A program made the translations under genes and the position numbers. The notes under the pieces were generated by a model that saw only the letters and a list, made by a program, of their open reading frames with translations, was not told the origin of the DNA and made no database searches. This document shows positions 7,456-13,251 of a stretch of 15,383 bases of DNA, one piece after another. Origin of the DNA: Methylocystis sp. (lineage in GTDB: Bacteria; Pseudomonadota; Alphaproteobacteria; Rhizobiales; Beijerinckiaceae); contig JALRFG010000031.1 of the NCBI GenBank assembly GCA_023253795.1, forward strand, positions 1 through 15,383, in the 5' to 3' direction. Position 1 is the stretch's first letter; every line of letters begins with the position of its first letter.

Positions 7456-8154
7456 TCAGGGGGCCGGTTTCAGGGCGTCCGCCGGCGCGGCGCCTTCGCC
7501 ATACATCAGCGAATGAACGCCGCCGCGAAATGTCGCGCGTCGCTCTTTTTCTGAAAACTCAACCGATTTCGCGTCAACTTCGCCGCCAACCAGTCTGACT
7601 TTCACAGGCTTGTCCGACGTCATCTTGCTGTTCTTCATGTCGAAGGTTGCGGATTTCATGCGCATGTCGAAGCTTTTATTGTCGCGCATTATGACGCCGC
7701 CGGTCATTTCCGCGCTGTCGGCGCGGGCGTTGTAATGACCCTTGTCCGCCGTCATCGACACCGCGCCGGCGTCGGCGCTTTCAATCCGGATGTCGAGGCC
7801 GTCGAGATCAAAGACATCGGGATGGGTGATGTCCTGCACGCCTTTGCGCGCGCGAATTTCATAGGGTCGCCCGTCCTTCTGATAGCCGACAAGTTTGGGC
7901 TGATCGATGACGATGCTGGTGCCTTTCAGGGCGATGCGTTCGAGGTTCAGATCCTTCGGCAGGAAGCGCAGCGAACTGACCAGCAACGCTAGCCCGACGC
8001 TGACCACGATCAGTCCCGCGCTCCACAGAATGCCACGGCGCAGTCGCGAGACCCGCGCGCTGTGACGCATCGCCTGCGGGATCGCGCTGGCGCGCGGCGC
8101 CGTAATCGCGGAGAGGCGATCACGGCCGGTGCGAATTTGCGGGGCCTCCGTCAT
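7456..8154 (-). CDS. lptC: LPS export inner-membrane protein LptC
   Basis: LptC is the membrane-anchored periplasmic subunit that receives LPS from LptBFG and passes it to LptA. The 232-residue protein has a basic cytoplasmic N-terminus (about 40 residues), one transmembrane helix at about 41-62 (GILWSAGLIVVSVGLALLVSS), and a periplasmic jellyroll domain with strand repeats such as VDQPKLVGY-type and ITHPDVFDLDGLDIRI, GHYNARADSAEMTGGV and SDKPVKVRLVGGEVDAKSVEF. The last is a typical LptC closing motif. The N-terminal tail before the helix is longer than in E. coli LptC (191 residues), as is common in Alphaproteobacteria. It lies 64 bp after rnd and 6 bp before lptA. Confidence 0.9.
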   Translation of the reverse strand: MTEAPQIRTGRDRLSAITAPRASAIPQAMRHSARVSRLRRGILWSAGLIVVSVGLALLVSSLRFLPKDLNLERIALKGTSIVIDQPKLVGYQKDGRPYEIRARKGVQDITHPDVFDLDGLDIRIESADAGAVSMTADKGHYNARADSAEMTGGVIMRDNKSFDMRMKSATFDMKNSKMTSDKPVKVRLVGGEVDAKSVEFSEKERRATFRGGVHSLMYGEGAAPADALKPAP

Positions 8155-8187
8155 GGGCGGACCCTGCCGTAAGCCGATGGCGAATTC

Positions 8188-8215
8188 GAGGCGCCCTGAC
8201 GCGTCGGGGCGTCTC
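8188..8215 (-). other. Hairpin in the rnd-lptC intercistronic gap
   Basis: Arms GAGGCGCCC (8188-8196) and GGGCGTCTC (8207-8215) can pair over nine positions, with one G-T wobble on the plus strand (an A-C mismatch on the minus-strand RNA). The loop contains the palindrome GACGCGTC. It begins 3 bp after the rnd stop. No T-run follows, so it is a weak terminator at best; it could be an RNA processing or stability element separating rnd from lptC. Confidence 0.35.
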
Positions 8216-8218
8216 GTA

Positions 8219-8833
8219 TCAGGCGTGGGCGAAAATATCGGCTTCCGGCCATCCGGCGAGATCGAGCCGCGCGCGCGTCGGCAAGAAGTCGAAACAGGCG
8301 GCGGCCAGATCGGTCCGACCCTCGCGGGCCAGCAGGACGTCCAGCTTTTCCTTGAGCTGATGCAGATACAGCACGTCGGAGGCGGCGTAGGCCTGCTGGG
8401 CGTCGGTCAGCGCCGGGGCGCCCCAGTCCGAGGATTGCTGCTGTTTCGAGATTTCCACGCCGGTCAATTCACGGACCAGGTCTTTCAGCCCGTGCCGGTC
8501 GGTGTAGGTGCGGGTCAATCTGGAGGCGATTTTGGTGCAATAGACCGGCTCCGGCATCACGCCGAAAGTATTGGCGAGGGCGGCAAGGTCAAACCGGGCG
8601 AAATGAAACAATTTCAAAACGCTGCGGTCTTGCAGAAGTTTGACGAGATTGGGCGCCTCGGTCTGTCCCTGGGCGATCTGCACCAGTTCGGCGTTGCCGT
8701 CGCCAAAGGAAAGCTGCACGACGCAGAGGCGGTCGCGATGGGGGTTAAGCCCCATGGTTTCGGTGTCGATGGCCACGATGGGCGATAGCGGCGGGCCGGG
8801 GGGAAGATCGCCAAGGTGCAGACGAATGGTCAT
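8219..8833 (-). CDS. rnd: Ribonuclease D, single-domain 3'-5' exoribonuclease
   Basis: This is a DEDDy-type 3'-5' exonuclease of the RNase D family, probably acting in tRNA or structured-RNA 3' maturation in the cytoplasm. The 204-residue chain holds only the exonuclease domain; E. coli RNase D (about 375 residues) adds HRDC domains. The catalytic set is visible: Asp23 and Glu25 (IDTETMGL), Asp82 (FHFARFD), and Tyr149 with Asp153 (AYAASD). This short form next to lptC is usual in Alphaproteobacteria. It heads the minus-strand rnd-lptC-lptA group and is divergent from the AI-2E-family gene. Confidence 0.92.
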   Translation of the reverse strand: MTIRLHLGDLPPGPPLSPIVAIDTETMGLNPHRDRLCVVQLSFGDGNAELVQIAQGQTEAPNLVKLLQDRSVLKLFHFARFDLAALANTFGVMPEPVYCTKIASRLTRTYTDRHGLKDLVRELTGVEISKQQQSSDWGAPALTDAQQAYAASDVLYLHQLKEKLDVLLAREGRTDLAAACFDFLPTRARLDLAGWPEADIFAHA

Positions 8834-8933
8834 TGGATGATGGCTCGTGTAAGTCTCTCGCGCATCCTCATAGATGAAAACAGGCCGTTTTGTCGAAAAT
8901 TATCGGGCCAGACAGTTTCGAGGCGAATATCCC

Positions 8934-10031
8934 GTGAGCAATGACATCAACGCCCCCGGCGGCGAGCGACGTTTCACCACCCGTTATATCGAGTTGTCGA
9001 TCCGGCTGCTGCTGATCGGTTCGCTGTTTTATTGGACCTACATCATCATCGAACCCTTCGCGGCGATGTTCGTTTGGTCGGTGGTGATGGCCGTGGCTTT
9101 CTATCCGTCGTTCGAGCGACTGGTGACGCTGCTCGGCGGGCGCCGCGCAGTTGCGGCGATCGTGATGATCATCGCCGGGCTTCTGCTTGTTCTGGGGCCG
9201 GCGACATGGGTGGCGGTCGGCGTGGTGCAGCCGATCGAGGAACTGGTCAAAAATCTTGAAGCCGGCAGTCTGGTTATCCCGCCGCCCCTCGAAACATTGA
9301 AAGAATGGCCGGTGATCGGCCAGCCGATTTACGATTTCTGGGCGCTGGCCTCCACCAATCTGAGCGGCGCGCTGGCTCAGATCAGCCCGCAACTGAAGCC
9401 GGTGGGCCAATATGTGCTGGGCATGGCGCGTAACGCCGGCGCCGGCACGCTGCAATTCCTGGTGTCGATCGCATTGGCCGGTTATGTGCTCGCCGTTGCC
9501 CCGCAGTTGCTGATCGCTCTGCGCGGCGTCGCGCGTCGCGTCGACGCCACCCACGGTCGCCGGATTCTCGATCTGGCGGGGGCGACGATCAACGCCGTGT
9601 CGCGGGGCGTGATGGGCGTTTCGCTGTTGCAGTCGGTGATCGCGGGTCTCGGGATGACCGTGGCCGGCGTGCCGGGCGCGGGTCTGCTCGCAATCGCCAT
9701 TCTGGTGCTGGGCATCGTCCAGATTGGTCCGATGCTGGTTGTCGCCGGCGTCGTCTTCTGGGCATGGACTCATATGACGACGATCCCGGCCATCGCGCTG
9801 ACGCTGTGTATGCTGTCGACGAATTACATTGATGGCGCGGTCAAGCCGTTCCTGCTGGCGCATGGCCTGTCGACGCCGATGCCGGTGATTTTCATTGGCG
9901 TGATCGGCGGCGTCATTGTCCATGGCTTCGCCGGATTATTCGTCGGGCCGGTTGTGCTCGCCGTTGTCTGGGAGCTGGGTCGCGCCTGGATATCGGATAC
10001 GCTCGACGATACGGCGGAAGACGAGATCTAG
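8934..10031 (+). CDS. AI-2E family transporter-like membrane protein
   Basis: This is a polytopic inner-membrane protein of the AI-2E transporter family (PF01594, TqsA/YdiK/PerM-like), with substrates not settled for most members. From GTG 8934 it has 365 residues. Hydrophobic segments are seen at about 22-40, 42-58, 74-98, 172-190, 225-246, 250-277, 282-296 and 316-348. A long extramembrane stretch lies at about 100-170. The conserved C-terminal signature is present (GFAGLFVGPVVLAVVWEL). GTG 8934 is chosen because GAGG at 8920-8923 precedes it at good spacing and the next residues SNDINAPGGERR form a natural N-terminus. The in-frame ATG at 8874 would add 20 residues and lacks a ribosome binding site. 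No partner gene reveals its cargo. Confidence 0.87.
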   Translation: MSNDINAPGGERRFTTRYIELSIRLLLIGSLFYWTYIIIEPFAAMFVWSVVMAVAFYPSFERLVTLLGGRRAVAAIVMIIAGLLLVLGPATWVAVGVVQPIEELVKNLEAGSLVIPPPLETLKEWPVIGQPIYDFWALASTNLSGALAQISPQLKPVGQYVLGMARNAGAGTLQFLVSIALAGYVLAVAPQLLIALRGVARRVDATHGRRILDLAGATINAVSRGVMGVSLLQSVIAGLGMTVAGVPGAGLLAIAILVLGIVQIGPMLVVAGVVFWAWTHMTTIPAIALTLCMLSTNYIDGAVKPFLLAHGLSTPMPVIFIGVIGGVIVHGFAGLFVGPVVLAVVWELGRAWISDTLDDTAEDEI

Positions 10032-10095
10032 CGCGGCGTCTGAGATCTTTTGCGTCTCTCGGGACTTTTCACGAATTGCAAAGCTCACAGATATG

Positions 10096-10125
10096 AAAAA
10101 GGCCGCCCGGCAAAGCCGGACGGCC
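10096..10125 (-). terminator. Rho-independent terminator of the second small exported protein gene
   Basis: The stem pairs GGCCG (10101-10105) with CGGCC (10121-10125) and CCGGC (10107-10111) with GCCGG (10115-10119), with one C-A mismatch and an AAA loop. Read on the minus strand it ends in five T (10096-10100). It lies about 48 bp after the stop at 10174. It may also help end plus-strand transcripts of the AI-2E-family gene, although no T-run follows in that direction. Confidence 0.75.
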
Positions 10126-10173
10126 TCGTAGCCCTATTGCTCCCTCCCCAGGAAGAAATAAGGGTTTTCCGGA

Positions 10174-10434
10174 TCAGCAGCCGCCCGACCAGTGCCGGAT
10201 GCCGCGCGCGGCCTCCATCGGTGTGCTGGATGTGAAGCATTTGCTGTGATTGGCGGGCGCAGCGGCGACAGCGTTGGTAGCGGGGCCTTCATCGGCGACC
10301 GCATAGAAGTCGCGGGCGTGCGCATGATTTTTGTCGCCATGCTCCCGGGCTTCAACCCCGCCGGCCATCAGCGCCAGACCAAGAATGGAACCAAGCGCCA
10401 GTGACGCCAGACGCGAGAAAGCTGTTTTCGTCAT
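10174..10434 (-). CDS. Small exported histidine/cysteine-containing protein, function unknown
   Basis: This is an 86-residue protein. Residues 1-29 form a signal peptide (a basic MTKTAFSRLA start, hydrophobic LALGSILGLALMAG, cut near GGVEA). The mature part, about 57 residues, is polar, begins with a histidine-rich stretch (REHGDKNHAHARDF) and holds two cysteines, Cys66 (SKCF) and Cys86 as the very last residue (WSGGC). The His cluster plus cysteines could bind a metal, but this is conjecture. ATG 10434 is preferred over an in-frame ATG 33 bases upstream because AGAGG precedes it at a workable distance and the signal peptide starts there. A strong hairpin lies in its leader and a good terminator follows it. 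I do not recognise the family. Confidence 0.68.
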   Translation of the reverse strand: MTKTAFSRLASLALGSILGLALMAGGVEAREHGDKNHAHARDFYAVADEGPATNAVAAAPANHSKCFTSSTPMEAARGIRHWSGGC

Positions 10435-10457
10435 GACCGAGGTCCTCTGGCTAAAGC

Positions 10458-10477
10458 AGGTAGCCATTGGGCTACCT
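10458..10477 (-). promoter_or_regulatory. Perfect 8-bp hairpin in the leader of the small exported protein gene
   Basis: AGGTAGCC (10458-10465), a four-base loop, then GGCTACCT (10470-10477) form a perfect inverted repeat 23 bp upstream of the ATG at 10434. In the minus-strand mRNA it stands just before the ribosome binding site. GAGGT within its 5' arm could alternatively pair with ACCTC located between the AGAGG ribosome binding site and the start codon (plus-strand 10439-10443). This could be a translational control element or a DNA operator. Confidence 0.45.
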
Positions 10478-10632
10478 CGAACATCAGAACGATTAATTAT
10501 TGATCATGTCGCTTAATATATAGTCAAAAAGATGACCAAATAAAAAGCACCACGACTGACCAGATTCCGCCGCCAGCTTAAGACCAGGCCGAGGAACGCC
10601 GTTAGGATCGCGCCGGCGCGGCGACGCAAATT

Positions 10633-10648
10633 AATCAATACATTGATT
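10633..10648. promoter_or_regulatory. AT-rich palindrome, operator-like
   Basis: AATCAAT, AC, ATTGATT form a perfect inverted repeat with 7-bp arms, inside an AT-rich block that stands out from the flanking G/C-rich DNA. The arms nearly continue outward (TTAATCAAT against ATTGATTTAA). Size and symmetry suit a dimeric regulator site, but no gene start lies next to it, so its target is unclear. Confidence 0.3.
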
Positions 10649-10734
10649 TAATTAAATTTTATCAGGGAATCGCAGCGCCGCATCGTTCCGCCGGCGTGCA
10701 TCTGGCGGCTGCGTGCGGTTATTTCCGGAGCCAG

Positions 10735-10790
10735 CGCTCTGGCGCCAATGGGCGATGCGATAAAAATTCATCGCGCAGAGCGGCGTTTTT
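10735..10790 (+). terminator. Orphan plus-strand terminator-like nested hairpin
   Basis: The outer arms CGCTCTG (10735-10741) and CAGAGCG (10776-10782) enclose inner arms GCGATG (10752-10757) and CATCGC (10769-10774), and TTTTT follows at 10786-10790. Oriented for plus-strand RNA, although the nearest plus-strand gene ends about 700 bp upstream beyond another terminator. It could end an unannotated small RNA. Structure seen directly; function inferred. Confidence 0.35.
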
Positions 10791-10825
10791 CGGACCACCG
10801 ATGTAGCGATGATGCGTGAGAGCTT

Positions 10826-12001
10826 TTAACGGCCCTTGAGCGCGTTGAGCACTTTCAGGCTGGCCCGACCGTTGCGCGGCAGGCCGACGCGGGTTTGGAA
10901 ATCGGCGATCGCTTCCTTGGTCTTGGTTCCGATCACGCCATCGGACTCTCCAATGTCATAGCCATTGCGCGCCAGCAGCGCCTGCAACTCGCGGCGTTCC
11001 TCGCGCGACAATCCGGGGTCGTCGGTGGGCCAGGGCGTCTGAATGCCCGGTTTGCCGCGCAGACGGTCGGAGAGGACGCAGATCGCCAGCGCGTAGGACT
11101 CGGCCGCGTTGTAGCCATAGACCGCATCGAAATTCCGCGTCACCAGAAACGCCGGCCCATCGCGGCCGGCCGGCAGCAGTAGAGCCGCCGATCCGTCGCC
11201 GAGGTCGCCGCCGTCGATACGTGTCAATCCATGCGCCGCCCAATGCGACATCGGCAGGCGTTTGGTGCGCCCATAGGGACCCGAATAGCCTGCGGGCAGC
11301 TTCACTTCGAAGCCCCATGGCATGCCTGCGCGCCAGCCGCCCTTGTGAAGAAAATTCGCGGTTGAGCCGAGAGAGTCCGCCGCAGAGCTGGCGATGTTGC
11401 GTCGGCCGTCGCCATCAAGATCGACGGCGGTCGACAGGAAGGTCGAAGGCATGAATTGGGTATGGCCGAAGGCGCCCGCCCAGGAGCCCATGAATTCGTC
11501 GGGGACAATGTCGCCGCTGTCGAGAATCTTCAGCGCTGAAACAAACTCCTTGCGCCAGTAATCATTCCGGCGCGGCGCCTCGCAGGCGAGCGTCGCGAGC
11601 GACTGGACGACGGATCTCTTGCCGAAATTTTTGCCGAAATCCGACTCGACGCCCCAGACGGCGACAACCGTCGCCGGATCGACGCCATAGCTCGCCTGCG
11701 CCGTTTGCAGCGCCATGGCGTATTGGCGCAGCATGGCCTGGCCCTGCTCGACGCGCTCCTCGTCGACAAGCGCCGACATGTAATCCCACACCGGCGTCGT
11801 GAATTCCGGTTGCTTGCCCATGAAGCTGACGGCGTCATTGGCTTCGAGCCCATTGGTGGCTGAGGCGATGGTTTGCGCGCTGACCCCCGAACTTGCGGCG
11901 GCGCTGCGCAGTCCCGACAGGCAGGAGGAAAAATCGGCGCGGGCCGAGCCCGTGCCGCACAATACGACGGCCGCAACCGTGAGTAGGTGATTTGCCTTCA
12001 T
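10826..12001 (-). CDS. Lytic murein transglycosylase, MltB type, with C-terminal peptidoglycan-binding domain
   Basis: This is a periplasmic peptidoglycan lytic transglycosylase of the MltB (SLT_2) family, 391 residues. Residues 1-22 are a signal peptide (LLTVAAVVLCGTGSARA); the Cys15 inside it does not sit in a convincing lipobox, so the protein is probably soluble. The catalytic domain spans about 24-325, with Glu119 in VWGVESDFGKNFG and the family motifs FGHTQFMPSTFL (178-189), DLDGDGRRNI and LHKGGWRAGMPWGFEV. Residues 335-389 form a PG_binding_1 domain (LQALLARNGYDIGESDGVIGTKTKEAIADFQ). The start codon has only a weak AGGT upstream. It is separated from the arsR gene by a hairpin and is probably its own unit. 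This is the third lytic transglycosylase in the window. Confidence 0.94.
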   Translation of the reverse strand: MKANHLLTVAAVVLCGTGSARADFSSCLSGLRSAAASSGVSAQTIASATNGLEANDAVSFMGKQPEFTTPVWDYMSALVDEERVEQGQAMLRQYAMALQTAQASYGVDPATVVAVWGVESDFGKNFGKRSVVQSLATLACEAPRRNDYWRKEFVSALKILDSGDIVPDEFMGSWAGAFGHTQFMPSTFLSTAVDLDGDGRRNIASSAADSLGSTANFLHKGGWRAGMPWGFEVKLPAGYSGPYGRTKRLPMSHWAAHGLTRIDGGDLGDGSAALLLPAGRDGPAFLVTRNFDAVYGYNAAESYALAICVLSDRLRGKPGIQTPWPTDDPGLSREERRELQALLARNGYDIGESDGVIGTKTKEAIADFQTRVGLPRNGRASLKVLNALKGR

Positions 12002-12023
12002 AGACGAAACCTAATGTGATTCG

Positions 12024-12040
12024 GCCGGTTTTTCACCGGC
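12024..12040 (-). terminator. Short hairpin after the arsR gene
   Basis: GCCGGT (12024-12029) and ACCGGC (12035-12040) form a perfect 6-bp stem with a five-base loop, 18 bp downstream of the arsR stop and 22 bp upstream of the MltB-type start. There is no T-run on the minus strand, so termination would be weak; it may equally be a leader structure of the MltB-type gene. Confidence 0.35.
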
Positions 12041-12058
12041 TGTCGTCAGATTGACTCG

Positions 12059-12469
12059 TCAGCGCAGAATTTGCGCGAAACTCGCGGCGCCGGCATGGTC
12101 AGTGGGTCTCGGTGACGCGACGGGCGCAATGGCGCGTGAACGCGCCGGCGCATTTGTCGCCGTCTGCTTCGGCGCTTCAATGAAAAGCGTTTCAATAGCC
12201 CGCACGCAGCTTTCAACGCTGGCGTTGGCCAGACGGTAATAGACTTGTCTGGCGGCGCGGCGGCTGGTCAGAAGACCAGCGTGACGCAATTCCGCCAATT
12301 GCTGGCTCAGAGCCGGCTGACCGACGCCGGTGGCGGCGTCGATGGCGCCGACGCTTTGCTCGCCGCCCAGCAAAAAGGACAGGATCATCAGCCGTTGCGG
12401 TTGGGCATAGAGCCGAAGACGGTCGGCGACGCCGCTGGCGACATCGCGCGACTGATGCAGCGCCGTCAT
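12059..12469 (-). CDS. ArsR-family winged-helix repressor, BigR/SqrR-like, sensing cysteines absent
   Basis: This is a 136-residue winged-helix regulator of the ArsR/SmtB family. The recognition region GVGQPALSQQLAELRHAGLL and wing RRAARQVYYRL closely resemble BigR/SqrR-type persulfide-sensing repressors. From my memory of Xylella BigR, its sensing cysteines lie in RLMLVCTL and YTIFCAQ; here the same places read RLMILSFL (Ser31) and ETLFIEA (Ile97). The only cysteine is Cys88 in the last helix. The C-terminal 35 residues are Ala/Pro-rich and probably disordered. ATG 12469 overlaps the peroxiredoxin stop as ATGA, with AAGGAGA well placed before it, so the two genes are translationally coupled. 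The position beside a dioxygenase and SQR suggests it controls them and itself. The inducer is uncertain. Confidence 0.9.
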   Translation of the reverse strand: MTALHQSRDVASGVADRLRLYAQPQRLMILSFLLGGEQSVGAIDAATGVGQPALSQQLAELRHAGLLTSRRAARQVYYRLANASVESCVRAIETLFIEAPKQTATNAPARSRAIAPVASPRPTDHAGAASFAQILR

Positions 12470-13128
12470 CGGGCGTTCTCCTTCCGCGTTCGGTAGAACC
12501 ACGCCGATGGCGCGCCCGGCTTGAGCGCGTCGGGCATGGTCTGATCCGGCGGCAACAACAGATCGTCGCCGGGACGCCAGCCCTCGGGAGTCATTACATC
12601 GCCCGCCGCCGAGCGTTGCAGGGCGGCGACAATGCGCAGCATTTCCTCGACTGAGCGGCCGACGGTGAGCGGATACCAGGTGATGGCGCGGATGACGCCC
12701 TCAGGATCGATGAAATAGCTGGCGCGCATGCTGGAGGAGTCGAGCGCGGCGTCGTCGATCATGCCATAGGCGCGACCGATGACCATTGAGGCGTCCTCGA
12801 CGATCGGGAAGGGGACGTCGACGCCAAAGCTTTCCTGAATCGCCCGAACCCAGGCGACATGGGCGTAGAGGCTGTCGACCGAGAGGCCGAGCAGGGCGCA
12901 CCCCATCGCCTCGAAACGCGGCGCCGCGCGCGACAGGGCGACAAATTCGCTGGTGCAGACCGGCGTGAAATCCGCCGGATGCGAAAAGAACACCAGCCAC
13001 CGCCCGCGATATTGATCGAGGCTGACGTCGCCCTGCGTGGAGCGGGCGCGAAACACCGGCGCCTTTTCCCCGATGCGCAGTGGCCGCGCAGCGGAGGCGG
13101 CGGGAGTGGGAAGCGCGTTGCTATCCAT
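12466..13128 (-). CDS. 1-Cys peroxiredoxin (Prx6 / AhpC-TSA type)
   Basis: This is a thiol peroxidase that reduces hydrogen peroxide and alkyl hydroperoxides, 220 residues, cytoplasmic. Peroxidatic Cys58 lies in PADFTPVCTSEF with the supporting Thr55, and Arg135 (SMRASYFIDPEG) completes the active site. The C-terminal arm (GRSVEEMLRIVAALQ, then GWRPGDDLLLPP) is typical of the Prx6 class. Cys77 is the only other cysteine and is not at a usual resolving position, so a 1-Cys mechanism is likely. ATG 13128 is chosen because it gives the usual N-terminus and has GGAA upstream; the frame runs back to 13197 through the promoter region. It is the first gene of the prx-arsR operon, divergent from the dioxygenase gene. 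Its presence here suggests peroxide or polysulfide stress as part of the signal. Confidence 0.93.
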   Translation of the reverse strand: MDSNALPTPAASAARPLRIGEKAPVFRARSTQGDVSLDQYRGRWLVFFSHPADFTPVCTSEFVALSRAAPRFEAMGCALLGLSVDSLYAHVAWVRAIQESFGVDVPFPIVEDASMVIGRAYGMIDDAALDSSSMRASYFIDPEGVIRAITWYPLTVGRSVEEMLRIVAALQRSAAGDVMTPEGWRPGDDLLLPPDQTMPDALKPGAPSAWFYRTRKENAR

Positions 13129-13148
13129 AGTGTTTCCATAGACCTTAG

Positions 13149-13165
13149 AGAGAAAATTTTTCTCT
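13149..13165. promoter_or_regulatory. 17-bp palindrome near the predicted start site of prx-arsR
   Basis: AGAGAAAA, T, TTTTCTCT form a perfect inverted repeat with 8-bp arms. It overlaps the end of the predicted minus-strand -10 element (13164-13169) and extends over the likely transcription start. A repressor dimer bound here would block prx-arsR, so autoregulation by the ArsR protein is a reasonable guess. Confidence 0.5.
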
Positions 13166-13191
13166 TTTAGGAGACAAAGTCTCTTGACCAA
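13164..13191 (-). promoter_or_regulatory. Predicted prx-arsR promoter
   Basis: On the minus strand a -35-like TTGGTC (13191-13186) is followed after 16 bases by a -10-like TAAAAG (13169-13164). Both match the sigma-70 consensus only partly. The -35 shares its bases with the -35 of the opposite promoter. Confidence 0.4.
13171..13183. promoter_or_regulatory. 13-bp palindrome in the divergent promoter region
   Basis: GAGAC, AAA, GTCTC is a perfect inverted repeat with 5-bp arms. It lies inside the spacer of the predicted prx-arsR promoter and immediately upstream of the -35 of the opposite promoter, so a protein bound here could affect both directions. Confidence 0.4.
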
Positions 13192-13211
13192 TCTCAATCA
13201 ATTATTTTACA
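13184..13211 (+). promoter_or_regulatory. Predicted promoter of the dioxygenase-SQR operon
   Basis: TTGACC (13184-13189) matches the sigma-70 -35 at five of six positions. After 16 bases a weaker -10-like TTTACA (13206-13211) follows. A 23-bp palindrome begins directly downstream, where transcription would start. Confidence 0.45.
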
Positions 13212-13234
13212 CACTTTCATAAAGTATGAAAGTG
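13212..13234. promoter_or_regulatory. 23-bp perfect palindrome, likely operator of the dioxygenase-SQR operon
   Basis: The arms CACTTTCATA (13212-13221) and TATGAAAGTG (13225-13234) are perfectly complementary over 10 bp with a 3-bp spacer. It is the longest perfect inverted repeat I found in the window and lies at the predicted start site, 17 bp before the dioxygenase ATG. A winged-helix dimer such as the neighbouring ArsR protein is the natural candidate to bind it. Confidence 0.65.
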
Positions 13235-13251
13235 AAATTTGAGGGAAAGTC

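Larger units (their letters stand above)
10435..10825. other. Inverted-repeat-rich intergenic region (391 bp)
   Basis: No gene is supported here. The segment is the leader of the small exported protein gene (minus) and the downstream flank of the MltB-type gene (minus). It holds an AT-rich block at 10485-10550 with a possible minus-strand promoter (TTGACT at 10522-10527 read on the minus strand, then 17 bases to a weak ATCAAT). A second AT-rich block at 10627-10663 contains a 16-bp palindrome. A plus-strand hairpin ends in TTTTT at 10786-10790. The listed repeats account for most of the visible structure. Confidence 0.5.

Noticed and set aside
8129..8788. 219-codon open frame on the plus strand across rnd
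   Set aside because: Antisense to rnd, whose DEDDy catalytic residues are all in place; no motif in the antisense translation.
8868..9923. 351-codon open frame on the minus strand
   Set aside because: It is antisense to the AI-2E-family gene. Its translation is a His/Arg/Asp/Gln-rich chain with no domain, the usual mirror of a hydrophobic membrane protein in GC-rich DNA.
12470..12502. GTG start 11 codons upstream for the ArsR regulator
   Set aside because: The ATG at 12469 has AAGGAGA at good spacing and forms a classic ATGA overlap with the peroxiredoxin stop.
13129..13197. N-terminal extension of the peroxiredoxin by 23 codons
   Set aside because: It runs through the predicted promoter and palindromes, and the extension is not part of the family fold.
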